Source of the DNA: Epiperipatus broadwayi
Taxonomy: Eukaryota; Onychophora; Udeonychophora; Euonychophora; Peripatidae
Direction of reading: 5' to 3'
Assembly: GCA_028023455.1 (NCBI GenBank)
Contig: JAQFVV010012508.1
Location: forward strand, 3,777,877 to 3,841,876
DNA length: 64,000 nt
The position numbers were made by a program, and so were the translations under genes. Positions 1 to 11,666 of the stretch are shown here, piece by piece. The stretch's first letter is position 1. Each line of letters starts with the position of its first letter. The notes under the pieces were generated by a model that made no database searches, had not been told where the DNA came from, and was given only the letters and a program-made list of their open reading frames with translations.

Positions 1-1430
1 TAGAGAAATTCTAAGCTTAGTAATACATAGATTTAAAATTTTTTATTAGCTTATTTCAAATGTAATGGTAATAAAATTGTATACCTTATGAGTCGTTCAT
101 TAAAATTTGGTGTGATATGTTGTTGTATACGGTAATTTTTTGTATTTTTGAAATTACTAGGAGAAAATTTTTAAATTCGTGGTAAAAATATTAAAGGTTA
201 ATATTTTATTTAAGCACCTGCACTATATTAGAGTTAAGAAAATTTAATATATTGCAAGACACAATATTTCACAAGTGTATTAATGTGTTTTTTATAAAAC
301 AGAAATAATAAATTACAAATACTTACAAAAACGATTTGAAAATAATTAATATAACTTTAGTTTATTATTTAGAATCTATATAAGCGTATGTATGTTTATT
401 CTTTTCTATTTCAAATTTAGAAACATTATTTTTAAACTTTTATATATGAATTTAACTTAATATTTATTAAAGAGACATTTATTATAATATACAATAAATA
501 AAAGGAAAATGCTTTATTATGATTTATGTATTTAAAATTTTATAAAACTGTCTAATTTCATTTTAAAATTATTCACTTAATATTACAAATTATAATTAAT
601 TATGTAACTTAAAAAATATTTTAATTGTAAAAATGCTGCCGTATTAAAAATGGCATTCTAGCATGCAAATGTGGGATTAATACAAATCTTGACATAATGG
701 GAATCTGCCAAAGGGTAAAGACATTAGTGAAAAAAGGAACTTTAATGCATTGCTATGGAAATGGTATTCGATCTAATGATCTAAATATGACTTTGGAAAG
801 AACGTATATAAATATAACTTTTTATATATTCATTCTTTCTTACATTCCTTTTTTATTCATATAACAGCATTCATTTGTCTACTGCTTATATTTAAAATTA
901 CATGGACCTGGACCCCCCCGCAACATCAAAAGTTATGGGCTAAAGGAATTAAGAACATTTGCCTAGAAATAGCCTTTTAAATTGCTTTAATATTACATCA
1001 TACGGATCATCATTTAATACAAGAATGCTTTAAAGTTTTTAGGAGTGAAGAATACTAACAAAGAATCTCTTTCAAAGTTCATAAAAGCAATGCTGTTGAA
1101 CTTTAACATTCATAAACTAAATATTGTAAAAGTGTAAAACAAAAACCTATGAAGACCAAATAATTTATTTAGCTACATTCTGGGCTAATGAATTTTCTCG
1201 GAAAAATTTGTATCGTTTGGGAATTCTTCAAAAACATGTAGGAAATTGAACAGATAATTATGGATTGTTTTTAAGGAGCCATAATTTTTTTTTATTGTTT
1301 CTGTTATTGGAAAAATAAAGTATGCATATGGTTGGTTATTCATAGTTATTCTTTATTATATATAAGTATTTACAGCATTATAATGGAAAACTATATTCAT
1401 TATTTAGCATACAAACATTGTTTTGTCTGG
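1..1430. other. AT-rich sequence without recognisable features
   Basis: No open frame of useful length, RNA gene or clear repeat is visible. The stretch is dominated by A/T homopolymers, with one C7 run near 913. Confidence 0.5.
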
Positions 1431-1435
1431 TGCTT

Positions 1436-1610
1436 GGAAGATCTCACAAGCCTGGGTTTTGGAGGGGATCTGGGTGCTGTGTGGATTAGTAAGGGCATTG
1501 GATGGATGAGAGAATCTGAGCTTTGGAAATAGCCCAAGGCCTGGTTTCTAGTCCTTAGGGGGGGGGCTGGGACATGGGTGCTGCGGGGATTAGTACAGGT
1601 TTTCACTTTG
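1436..1610 (+). repeat. GC-richer dispersed repeat, fragment
   Basis: This is an island of higher G+C in AT-rich surroundings. It has an internal near-duplication, since GGGTGCTGTGTGGATTAGTA near 1471 recurs as GGGTGCTGCGGGGATTAGTA near 1576. The segment around GATGAGAGAATCTGA and the following CCTGGTTTCTAGTCCTTAGG matches, in reverse complement, the ends of the repeats at 4.0-5.0 kb. The open frames here on both strands (about 66 codons) are side effects of the repeat. The family is not recognised. Confidence 0.5.
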
Positions 1611-2049
1611 TCATTTTCTGGATGATGGGGATAATGTGATTTTTGGTAGCTGTGATCTATCTAGTTGCCATTAAGGTCAGGGGTTACTTGGTGAACTATG
1701 AGAGAAGCTATGAATGGCAAGATATATGCATATACAATTCAAGGTTTTTCTGTTCACTTGGTAAATCAAGTTCTGCATTGTAAATCATAGTTTAAATCTT
1801 GTATATCACTACATATAACATGTCAATTCAAAGATTAAAATTATGTTAATAAATCATATTTTGAGAAAAAAAACATTGTTTTGTAATTGATAAATAATCG
1901 CTTTGTGTCTATATTTGTAATGAGTAAGATTTATTCATATATTACACACAAATAAAATGATAGAGCGTAAAGTAAACAATAATGTTTATTCATAAAGTAA
2001 GATTGTTAAAAATTTATTATTAATATTTAAGAATACTTATCTAAATAGT

Positions 2050-2278
2050 AGTAACTGAAATACAGGCTTATTATTAGCTGTATCAATACAGTATATGTAA
2101 TATATAGGGTATATGAGCACAGACTTTCACTTAACCCACCACTCACCACTCTATCTCTTATCACTGATACACTTGAACACATGTTGAGTGGTGGGTCATG
2201 TGAAAATCTGTGCTCATATACCCTATATATTACATATATTGATACAGCTAATAATAAGCCTTTATTTCAGTTATTACA
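2050..2278. repeat. Inverted repeat built from SINE-like family C arms
   Basis: The left arm (about 2050-2146) and right arm (about 2184-2278) are near-perfect reverse complements, from GTAACTGAAATACAGGCTTA to its complement near 2277. The spacer is about 38 bp. Each arm contains the family C signature TGTAATATATAGGGTATATG followed by CACAGACTTTCAC. Other family C copies lie near 5.9, 23.4, 26.9, 46.0 and 57.7 kb. In reverse complement the signature reads GTCTGAGTTCAAACCCC in better copies, which resembles a pol III B box. A tRNA-like origin is therefore possible but unproven. Confidence 0.7.
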
Positions 2279-2279
2279 T

Positions 2280-2715
2280 AGTAGATATGTCTGCCCATCC
2301 CTTATATATGTATTAAATGGATTATGTCCTGTGCATGAGGGGTCAGATTGACTTTAGGTCAACATGGAAGTGACAAGAATCTCGGACTTAGGGTGGCCTT
2401 TGAGCATTCCATCATCAGATTTCAATTGGGTGGACGGTTGGAGTGTGGAGGGGATTGAAGCCTGTCCATTAAAGTATGAAGATTGGCTATCTTAATATAT
2501 ATCTGAGCACTTATTGCATATATGTGTAGAGATGATAATCTGGACCAACTGATGATTGCTGGTTTAGCATGAAATACATATATTGGTGATTATTTATCTT
2601 TTCAACATATAAGTGTTCAAGTGTATCAGTGACATGAGATAGAGTGGTGAGTGGTGGTTCATGTGAAGTCTGTGCTCGTATATGCACAGCCACACAATAT
2701 ATAATAATATAGTGA
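2280..2715 (-). repeat. SINE-like repeat family C, long copy
   Basis: Read on the minus strand, this copy runs from CACAGACTTCACATG through the shared blocks GTTGAAAAGATAAATAATCA, TTTCATGCTAAACCAGCA and TTAATGGACAGGCTTCAATC, to a distal part absent or shorter in other copies. It abuts the inverted repeat at 2050-2278. The long copies at 45.9-46.24 kb and 57.72-58.03 kb share the same block order. The 80-codon open frame inside it is not judged to be coding. Confidence 0.65.
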
Positions 2716-2759
2716 GATAATAAAATGAACCTTCTAGTTGATTTACAACTCATGTAAAT

Positions 2760-3180
2760 TTATGATTGCCGAAAAGAGCTTTTTTATGTTATGGTTATAT
2801 GATTATATTACAGCTATTGACCTATATTATTTTATTGTTATATAAAAATATTTTATTCTATATTATATCTAGGACTTATTTTTATATATGATTATATATA
2901 TATAAAATGTAAACTCATCCCTAAAAAGAGTTTATTGCAATATTCTACCTGACTTCGAATTCTGAGGGATATGTGGAATCCAAAAAGGGGGATAAGTATA
3001 GATGAAATAACCTAAATTGTGTCAAAATTTCATGTGTAGTAAAGAACTACCCCATTGAAAGTAGGGATGAGCATTGGTTAATTATTTCATCACATCATTC
3101 TTAGTGTCCTACCCAAAGACCCCAGGCCCAACTGTAGTAAGATACAAATCCCTCATCTCAGTAAGTAAGGACCATTACAT
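2760..3180. other. AT-rich sequence without recognisable features
   Basis: I see no gene or clear repeat, only short AT simple sequence near 2880-2905. Confidence 0.45.
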
Positions 3181-3184
3181 ATTT

Positions 3185-3830
3185 ATAGCCATCAATTTTG
3201 AGGCGGTAAATGTGAAGGCATGATCCGTTACAGTAGTTAGATACCGTCTAATTCACCATTCACTGTAATCACTTTTTATATTAAGGAAGTCATTCCAATC
3301 TAGATTGTTGTTTTTTTTAATTTATTAAAACATAATGCAACTTTAATGTGCCCTCTTTTGAACAATTTCCTATTAGATTTTCGTTTTCAAAAAAAAAAAA
3401 ATTAATTCCACAAGTATTTGCTTCCTTTTTATAGCTGCCTGAATGTGCATATTTATCTACTGTGATTTTGATATATTTTTAATTCCTACATACAACTTTC
3501 TTGTGACAATTTTAAAATATTGTTTAATTGATTCAAAATCATCCTGTATATCTAAATAACAGTTTTTCGCTTCTTCGTTGGAATAAAAATTTGTTGGAGC
3601 ATAAATTTGAATTACATATATTTATCATCTTATTATAAATTGAACAATTAATCTTCATACTATGTTTGATTTAGAATGAATCTCCATAATGTCATTTTTT
3701 GATTTATTTATAATGAATATTCGTTCACTTATATTTCTATTGCCTATCTTTTTAGAATACGTATCATTCTCAATTTCTATCTATTTAATCTATGATATTT
3801 TTTTTAATTAGTGTGATCTCTTTTTTCTTC
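3185..3830 (-). pseudogene. LINE endonuclease (APE-type) remnant
   Basis: Read on the minus strand, this is a decayed apurinic-like endonuclease domain of a non-LTR retrotransposon, the domain that nicks target DNA. The clearest segment is near 3620-3540 and reads V-I-Q-I-Y-A-P-T-N, the VYAPT block of this fold, then a helix-like run (EEAKNCYLDIQDDFESIKQ). Upstream, S-E-R-I-F-I-I resembles the preceding beta-strand block. Downstream, near 3340, K-E-G-T-L-K-L-H-Y-V-L-I aligns with the usual NGTTxNEIDYIL block, and T-D-H-A-F near 3210 aligns with the catalytic SDH. Stops and frameshifts interrupt it. It resembles RTE/Jockey-type endonucleases. No RT follows in place, so it is a fragment. Confidence 0.6.
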
Positions 3831-3989
3831 TTCTCAGTGATGAAAGTTTATTCATAAAAAAAAAAAAAACCAGATACAAATACAGTTTAAAAAATGTTTA
3901 CAAAGAAGTGATTACATGGTAAAAATGAAATTCAGGAGCAACATAGTGAAAGGGGAAGGATACATGTGGAAAGGGTGTATTAACCATTA

Positions 3990-5040
3990 AAGACAAATCA
4001 ATATTCCAATTAGGAATTATTTGTAAAGTCTAGAGTGAGTAGCATTTTAGGAGTACAATATTGAGAAATCCAATTTGCAATGGATAAGTTGAGAATAGGA
4101 AAACACTTGAAGATAACAATATTGGAAATAATAAATTTAAATAGGGTGAATCACTTGCAATTAAAATCATTAGGCCAAACTGCAGCTTACTTTGCAATAA
4201 TACTTGGATAAAATCGTTTATAACAATAACGCTAAAACTGTTATGAATAGCGTTTTTCTTCTTCTTGTGAATGAGAAAATCAACGTTGGCAACAATCCCC
4301 ACAGGACCCCCATCCAAGCCCCCCTCAAAAGAACCAGGATTTAGGTCTCTGGGGTCCCTCCCAACAATCAGATTCTCTCATTCAATTAGGAAAGTTGTGT
4401 GTAATGAACATTTTAATTAAAAGGTACAATTAGGAATTATTTGTAAAGTCTAGAATTCAAATATGAATCGTGTTTTAGGAGTACAATATTGAGAAATCCA
4501 ATTTGTGGTAGATAAGTTGAGAAATAGGAAAACACTTGGAGATAACATAAAATACGGACTAAATCAATCTACTGTTCAGTTCTTCCAAATGGCCTCAAAT
4601 ATCTTCACAAGAGAGCAATCCCTAATACTTTGGAAAAATTATGGAGAACAAGGGTAAAAAATCCAAGCTTCAAAATGTCTCTGCTGAAAACCATTCTAAT
4701 CCATCATGAAAATCACATGAACAGCAAAAGGCCAGCCCTATCAGTAACAACATTGGAAGTAATAAAATTAAATAATGTGAATACACTTGCAATTAGAATC
4801 CTGAGGCCAAAGTACAACTTATTTTGCAATAATACATGGATAAAATCATTCATGACGATAATATTAAAAAATTGCCATAAATAACATTATTTTTCCAATC
4901 TTGTGAATGAGAAAAACCAGCATTGGTAACAAACACCACAATGCCCTCATCCTAGCCCCCTCCCTCAAGAGAACTAGGATTTAGGCCCCTGGGGTCCTCC
5001 CAACAACGGGACTTTCTCATTCATTCAACAAAATTAAGTG
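3990..5040. repeat. Two direct copies of an unclassified repeat
   Basis: Copy 1 (about 4010-4427) and copy 2 (about 4428-5040) share many blocks in the same order: GGAATTATTTGTAAAGTCTA, TTTTAGGAGTACAATATTGA, GAAAACACTTG, TTGCAATAATAC, CTTGTGAATGAGAAAA and a GC-richer end containing CTGGGGTCC. Copy 2 carries about 190 extra bases (about 4548-4740) not present in copy 1, either an insertion in one or a deletion in the other. The GC-richer end also occurs, reversed, near 1.44-1.61 kb. The 95- and 84-codon frames inside are not conserved between copies, so they are unlikely to be coding. Confidence 0.7.
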
Positions 5041-5855
5041 AAATGAAAATTTTCATATATGTAAATATATGGCTTTCACAAACATTATTTTAATTATAAA
5101 GTCACACTTGAGGTTTTCAATTGCTTTAAACCAATATCCTTAGTCAGGTATTCAATCTTGGTTTAATTTAATGTAAAAAGAATGCTCTTTCGAAACCAAA
5201 ACTGAATAATTAAAAACAAATCTGAATATTAATAACATACTAAATGTAATTGTCTAGAATAAACGAAATATCTCATATACAATTTTAGAAAAAGGATTAT
5301 AATTAAAATATTTTGTATTATTTTATTGTAACTCTTTGTATATGTTATATGCAAAAAGAGAACGATCTGAAACAATGTTAAGCATAAATCAACATCATTG
5401 TAATTTTTTTACTGTAATGTTGATCTTTTATCGTGAAAGGAAGAATTTAAGATGAAAATACCTGATGCTTTATATAATTAATTGAATCATATATATATAT
5501 ATAATTATAATGAACCTTTCATAGCTCTTTGATCATGAGTCCAAAAATCAGAATCTCATAAACCCTGCCGTTATTATGTTAAATTATATTCATTTCGATT
5601 TTCACAAAGAAAAAATAAATAAATGTAAATGCTTTTGAAATTGAAACATTGCTAAGATATTAGAAAAACTAATAAAAATCTATACTTTATATAATATAAT
5701 ATAGAAATTTTATATGTTTAACTAGCAAACAATTATATCTAGAATTATAATTCTTTTTTATAGATGATAAAAGTGAATTAACTGTAAGAAATATAAATAA
5801 GTTGATAAACAATCAACGATAATAGTTAATTTATTACATGGCAATAATACATTGT
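5040..5855. other. AT-rich sequence without recognisable features
   Basis: Nothing recognisable apart from a short (AT) run near 5490-5503. Confidence 0.45.
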
Positions 5856-5857
5856 AC

Positions 5858-5990
5858 AGGCTTACACCTGCATTTATATATGTAATATATGCGGGATTTG
5901 AACTCAGACATTTACACAACCCACTACTCTCAGTGCCATCTCATATTGCTGGTCCACCTGATCACACACATGTTGAAAAGATAAATAAAT
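5858..5990 (+). repeat. SINE-like repeat family C, partial copy
   Basis: It contains the family C entry block (GTAATATATGCGGGATTTGA, CTCAGACATTTACACAACCC) and the later ATGTTGAAAAGATAAATAAT block, then stops abruptly. Confidence 0.65.
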
Positions 5991-6114
5991 AATATTTTAT
6001 TAAAAATATCATTTTTATTAATATTTTATTTATATAAGATTTTAGTCATCTTCACATAATTACCATTTCTTATGCTTTCACAAAATGCATAGATATACCA
6101 AAATGTATAGATAG

Positions 6115-6430
6115 TGAATTGGGTTCAGATCCATATGACTATATAAGTGAATGAGCTTGTATTAAAAACATTATTGTGGTTTCATTTTGTATTAATAAAG
6201 TAAAAGGTGACTGCTAGAGGGTAGCATTGGATCCTAAAATCTAGGTGCAGTGCTCTCAGATCCATGGCTCCTCACTGATGAAAGTCACAAGCTAAAAACT
6301 AGTCTGGTTGATATTGGATGAGTAGACACTAGATAAGGATTTTATGTGCATACCTTTTTTCATTCATTGATTACTAAGGCTAGCACTAGGTGGCACTATG
6401 GTATGTAGTAATCTTCCATAGGAAACCTAG
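6115..6430 (-). repeat. Hairpin retroposon family A, partial copy
   Basis: It shares GATCCTAAAATCTAGGTGCA, GGCTCCTCACTGATGAAAGT, ATTGGATGAGTAGACACTAG and ATTGATTACT...GGTGGCACTA with copies at 14.0, 29.1, 43.2 and 60.6 kb. It covers the middle and one end of the family and lacks the constant CATCACATGATCA end. Confidence 0.7.
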
Positions 6431-6937
6431 CTGCTGTTGAATCGGACTGTTCACTGACTTCAATTTAAGCTAAGTTGACTATTTTTTTTATGCGATTAAT
6501 CATCTGAAATCATCGATTTAAATACTCTAATTGTGGTATGAAAGTGAGGAGTAAATTGTGATCGAGAGAGATAGTTTTTTTTTTTTAATTTGAAAAGATC
6601 AAAATTATTATAAAAAAAAAAAAAGTTTCGATCGCCATTTTAATGATATAGCCGTTTTTTTTAAAAAAATCTTTTTGTTGAATGTGTGTTAATGTAAGGA
6701 TTTCTATAACTAAGTTGGTTTAAATTTGCTACTAAAGTTTGTTTTTTTAATTTTAATTTAAGAACAGTTAGTTATTTTGAGGTAAAAGGTAACGTTTAGA
6801 AGCTTAAGTTACACGTGGCTATTGATCGATCGTTTTTGAAAAGTAAAAATTGTTCATCTTTCTGCGCAAAAGGGTTTGAAGAGTAGGAGAGAAAGTATAA
6901 AGTTAAATATAGAATAGCAGCTTGGAAAATAAGTAAT

Positions 6938-8068
6938 ATGGATTGCATTCGTATTTTACAATGCATATATAATCGTCAGAAAGGAATTACACGTGCTGTA
7001 GTAGAATGTAATATATGTGATAAGGTTTTCCTCTTGAAATGCTTAAATAAGACTAGGAAGGATGTAGCAGGTTTATGGTTATGTAGACAGTGTGTGAATG
7101 TGATAAAAGAGGTGAAAAAGTGGTTTCAAAGTGTAGATAGTGTAAAGAGAAAGTCAGGAGGAATGGAGCAAAATAAAAGTTGAGGAAGGCAGGAAGTTAG
7201 GAGAAATGGAACAAAATGTAGTTGAGGAAGACAGGATAGAGTGTATTTGTAGTGGAGTGACAAGAGATATGGATGGAAAAATAGGTAGTGCATTGGAGAT
7301 GGTTGGCCAAAGAATAAGTAAGATAGAGGAAGAGGTGAAGGATGTAGAAGAAAAATTAAAATCATTAGAGGTGAAGTGTGAGCAGATAAAGGGATTACTG
7401 AGTAGGAATGATAAGGAAGAAGTAGATGAGGAAGTCCAGAAGGTGGTAGAGAAGGTTGTGAATGAAGCAGAGAAAGTAGACTATGAGACAGTATTGATAG
7501 GGAATTCATTAATAAGAGAATGTGGAGATATAATTGCAAGGGAAAATAGAAACAGGTATGTAAGAGTATGTTTGCTGGGAGCTAAAATTAGGGATGTTAC
7601 AGATAAAGTAAAGAAGCAAGGGAATAGAGATGTATATGTTATGGTAGGGATGTTACAGATAAAGTAAAGAAGCAAGGGAATAGAGATGTATATGTTATGG
7701 TAGGGATTAATAATTTATCAGAGTCATCAGAGAGAGTAATGGGTGAGTACACAGAACTGATTAGGGATTTGAGAATGGTTAAAGGAAGAGTAGGAATAGT
7801 TGCATTATTACCAAGATTTGATAAAAGGTATATGTTAGTTGCATTATTACCAAGATTTGATAAAAGGTATATGTTAGATAGGGCATGTTCTATAAATGAG
7901 AGATTGAAAGAATTGTGTGAGAGAAATGATGTTATGTTTGTGAATGTGTGGGATTTTTTTATTGGGAAGAGGGAGTTATTTGGTAAAGATGGGTTGCATT
8001 TAGGGAAACAAGGAAGTGAAGTTTTAGGGAGTCTGATTTATAAAGAATATAGTTCAGGAAACTTGTGA
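6938..8068 (+). pseudogene. LINE ORF1: PHD-like finger plus SGNH/GDSL esterase, broken
   Basis: In CR1/L2-type LINEs this protein binds the element RNA and carries a hydrolase of SGNH fold. Three frame segments cover it. Segment 1 (6938-7183) has a Cys-rich PHD-like finger: V-E-C-N-I-C, a later K-C, then W-L-C-R-Q-C. Segment 2 (7206-7667) has a probable coiled coil (about residues 15-65, E/K/V-rich heptads) and the nucleophile block I-G-N-S-L-I-R, matching GDSL with Asp replaced by Asn. Segment 3 (7697-8068) has V-G-I-N-N-L, matching the GxND block, and D-G-L-H-L, matching the catalytic DxxH. The triad residues Ser, Asp and His are therefore all present. Tandem duplications of 43 bp (near 7162-7247) and 56 bp (7591-7702) cause the two frame breaks. 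A 39-bp one (about 7799-7876) adds 13 residues in frame. The start ATG at 6938 lies just upstream of the finger. Confidence 0.8.
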
Positions 8069-8278
8069 AGGGGGGGGGGGATTTTAAATTGTAGTGTTAT
8101 TAAAAAGAAGAAGAATGGATGGGATGTAAGGATTAAACAAAGGGCAGTTGATTTAGATATAAATGTAGATGTGGAGAGGGAATGGGTCTGTAAAATTAAT
8201 GGTAAGCAAGTTATTTATAAGCATAATGGAGGAGAAAGAATAAAAAAAATTTATAAAAGAGTAGTTAGGAAAGAAAAA

Positions 8279-11200
8279 ATTGTAAAAATTGGATATTTGA
8301 ATATGTAAGGTGGTAGGAGACCAGAAAAGTGGCAGGAATTAAACAAAGCAATTGAAAATGAAGAGTTTGAGGTATTAGCAGTAGTGGAAACACATCTAAG
8401 AGAAGAAGAAGAACCTGTTTTGGAAAATTTTGTATGGCAGGGTATAAATAGAAAAGAGAAAGAAAAAAAGGGTGGTGGTATAGGTGTTATATCAAAAAAA
8501 TATTTAAATACTGTTAAATGCCAAGAACATTTGTGATTTGAAATAAGGTTGGGAAAACAAGAATGGATGTTGGCTATAGTTCATATAGCTACTGGAGATA
8601 ATGGAACAATAGCATATATGAGTGCCTAGTTAAGGATATAAAGAGTTTTAAAGAAAATGGGAAGAGAATAATGGTTATAGGAGATAGGAATGGGCATATT
8701 AAAGAAATTGATGACGTAGACAATAAGAATGGACAGCTTTTGAAGAAATTTTGTCAGAGAGTAAATTTGAGCATTGAAAACTTATCTAATATTTATGAGG
8801 GACAATATACATGGTCTAGGAATAATATATCCCACACAATAGATTATATATTGGCAGAGAAAGAGGGAATGAATAAAGTACAGAAAATTAAAGTGTTTGA
8901 TAATGAAGAGAGAGTATGTAATAGTGATCATAATTTTGTTGTAATTGAAATGATTAGTAATGTGATGGAAAATAGGAATAAAAGTAGAAACAATAGTGAA
9001 AGATGTGGATGGAGAGTGAATGATAAGAATAAGTTAGAAGAGTATAAAGTACAAGTTGAAGAAACCATGGAAGAGTTGATTGGAAATGAGTATGAGGACT
9101 GGTGTGATGAAATAGAAAAAGTGGCAAATAGGGTTTTAGGTGAGAATATTCAGAAGAATAAAAGTAATAGAAAAATGAGAGTTAGTAAAAGTGTAAAAGA
9201 GAGGAAAAAAGCATGTAGAGAATATAAGTGTGCTATTAAGAACAAAGAAAGTGAAAAAGATATTAATGCTAAATGGGAAAAGTACTTAGAAAAGAAGAAG
9301 TTAGCTAAAATAGATAATTATAGAGAGAGAATGAAACTAAATAGTAAATTATTGGATGATATTAATAAAAGTGAAAGAGATGGGAGTAAAAATTTTGGAA
9401 TTACATTAAAAGGAGAAATTTAGGGATAGAGAGATAGTATTACTGGATGAGGATGGAATAGAGTGTAGCTCTAGAGAAGAAGTAGAGAGAATATTGAATA
9501 GTTATGTAATGGATATAGAAAAGATGTTAGATGTGAAGGACAGAGAGATAGAAAATATGAAAGCATATAGTAATGGGAATATTATGTTTACAGAAAATGA
9601 ACTGAATGAGGCAGGGAAGAAACTGAGAAGTGGTAAAGCAAGAGGATTAGATAGATGAGCAGCAGAGATGGTAATGAATTTGGGGCATAGGGCAAAAGTA
9701 AAGTTACTATCATGTTTTAATAAGATGGCACAGAAGAGAGTTTTTCCAGGTAGTTGGAATAAAACAAGAGCAAGATTATTATTTAAAGGAAAAGGTAAGG
9801 ATCATAGAAAGTTAAATAATTATAGACCAATAGCAGTAACATCAGTTTTATATAAAGTTTGTTCATATATGGTGGCTGGAAGAGTTGCAAAATAGATGGA
9901 AGAAAATAATGTAGTGGGGGAAATGCAAGGAGGTTTTAGGTCAGATAGGCATATAGGAGATAGTTTATTTGTAGTTACACAACTTATAGATATGAGTGTA
10001 AATTCAGGTAGACAGTTATATTTGAGTTTTATAGATATAGAGAAGGCATATGATAGAGTGAATAGAAATAGATTATGGATAAGTTTAGCAAATCTGGGAA
10101 TGGATGAAGCTTTAGTGGGTGTTATTAAAAAATTATATGAAAATAATTACTATACATATCAATTAGGGGATATAGAATCAGTTAAAGTTAAAAATGGGGT
10201 GGGACTGAGGCAAGGATGCCCTATGTCACCTATTTTGTTTGTGTTGTATTTGAGTGAAATGGAGAGAGCAATAGAAAGTCTAGGAAGAGGGATAGAGATA
10301 CCTTTAACAGGTGGCAAGAGAGTATATACATTGTCAGGTCTTTTTTTGCGGATGATGTCTTTTTGTGTGCAGAAAGAAGAGAAGATATGGAAGTTATGCT
10401 GATGACATGCGCAAGGGTGGGTAAAGATATGGGGATTAAATTTAGTGAAGAAAAATCAAATATAATGATGGTGAATACTGAGGAAAAAGAAGACAAAGAT
10501 TTCTTATTGGGGAATATAAAGTTAAGTGTGGTGAACAGATATAGTTATTTGGGAATCATCTTGAGTAATAAGAAAAATTGCTTGGATGTATGGGAGAAAA
10601 AATTGAGAAATGAAGCAAAGAAAAGAAAGGGATTGATAAAGAAATTAACAGTGTTTTCATATAATAAATATGATGTAGCTAGAATTGTATGGGAGTGGCA
10701 GTAGTAGGGTTAACATACGGCAATGATGCATTATGTGTTAGTAAAGGGGTATTAGATTGCTTAGAAAAAGTACAAAGGGAAGTAGGAAGGCATGCTTTAG
10801 ATGCTGAGGTGTGGACAGCAAAAGAGGCAATTCAAGGAGAAATGGTATGGTCAAGTTTTTATATGAGGGATGCAAAAAGCAAATTGAAAATGTTCAGTAG
10901 ATTGCAGTTTATGGATAATAAAAGAATAGCCAAAATAGTATTTAATTGGGTTACAAGTAAAGGGCAGGCAACAAGATGGGTGAGAAAGGTAATGCGGTAT
11001 GCAGAAGATTTGGATAAAGAAATTATGTCAGTATACTTGTACAAAAGATGGGATGATTGTGTTAGGATTGTTGAGTGTTATAGTGGGAAGGAGTGGGATA
11101 GAAGAATAGATGCACTAATAAAGAATAGGGAGTTGGAGAGATGGAGAACTAGTATGGAGAGTAAAATGAATTTAAATATATATAGAAGTAAACGGAACAT

Positions 11201-11555
11201 TGGGTATGAGTTAATTTAAGATAATAGTAAGGAAAGTAGTTTATTGTTTAAGGCTCGAACGGGATCTTTAGCGACAAGGGAATATACACGTAAATGGAAA
11301 AATATTGAGTGATTTAGTCTGCAAGTTGTGTAAGGAAGGCATAGAAAATATTAGGCAAAATGTTTGGAAGCAGAAAGGGTACAAATAATGAAGTTATGGA
11401 AGGTTAAATATGAACAAAGTGATTATACAGAAAGTGAGTTATTGGTTTTTATGCTAGGTTTGGGAAAAAATAAGGGGGATTTAGATATGAAGGTCATGGA
11501 GTTGACAAAGATTATGTTGGGGAAATGGAATGGAGCAGATTTTGGGAAAACTTAG
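8279..11555 (+). pseudogene. LINE ORF2: APE endonuclease, reverse transcriptase, zinc knuckle, broken
   Basis: This is the replication protein of the same LINE. Endonuclease: I-G-Y-L-N-M near 8292, V-V-E-T-H (catalytic Glu) near 8388, G-D-R-N-G-H near 8680, T-W-S-R...T-I-D-Y-I-L near 8815 and S-D-H-N near 8925. RT: L-N-N-Y-R-P-I-A-V near 9815, F-I-D-I-E-K-A-Y-D near 10030, R-Q-G-C-P-M-S-P near 10210, F-A-D-D (motif C) near 10340, and Y-S-Y-L-G-I near 10540. Near 11310 a C-K-L-C knuckle follows. In-frame stops occur near 8310, 9656 and 9893. Frame changes occur near 8630, 9420, 10335 (in a T7 run just before FADD), 10690 and 11220-11360. It directly follows ORF1, as expected. The clade assignment is inferred mainly from ORF1, because RT blocks alone cannot separate CR1, L2 and relatives by eye. 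Confidence 0.82.
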
Positions 11556-11666
11556 AGTGGACAATGGAAAAGGAAGGTAAAGTGGCTAACAGGTTTCTCT
11601 GGGCAGAGCTGCTGAGAGATTCCTGACTCCGTTTAAGGAGAAGTCACAGTACATCACATCACATCA

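Larger units (their letters stand above)
6540..11666 (+). mobile_element. CR1/L2-like non-LTR retrotransposon, near full length, inactive
   Basis: The element has a 5' leader of about 400 bp, an ORF1 with PHD-like finger and esterase, an ORF2 with APE endonuclease, RT and C-terminal CxxC knuckle, and a 3' tail ending in a short ACATC-type repeat (ACATCACATCACATCA at about 11651-11666). The esterase ORF1 points to the CR1/L2 group, where this architecture is known. A purine-rich, low-C coding strand sets it off from its surroundings. Stops, frameshifts and three tandem duplications disable it. The 5' boundary is uncertain, and I found no target-site duplication. Confidence 0.8.

Noticed and set aside
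7126-7539. Minus-strand 137-codon frame rich in Leu, Ser and Pro
   Set aside because: It is the antisense of the purine-rich LINE ORF1. The plus strand carries the recognisable domains.
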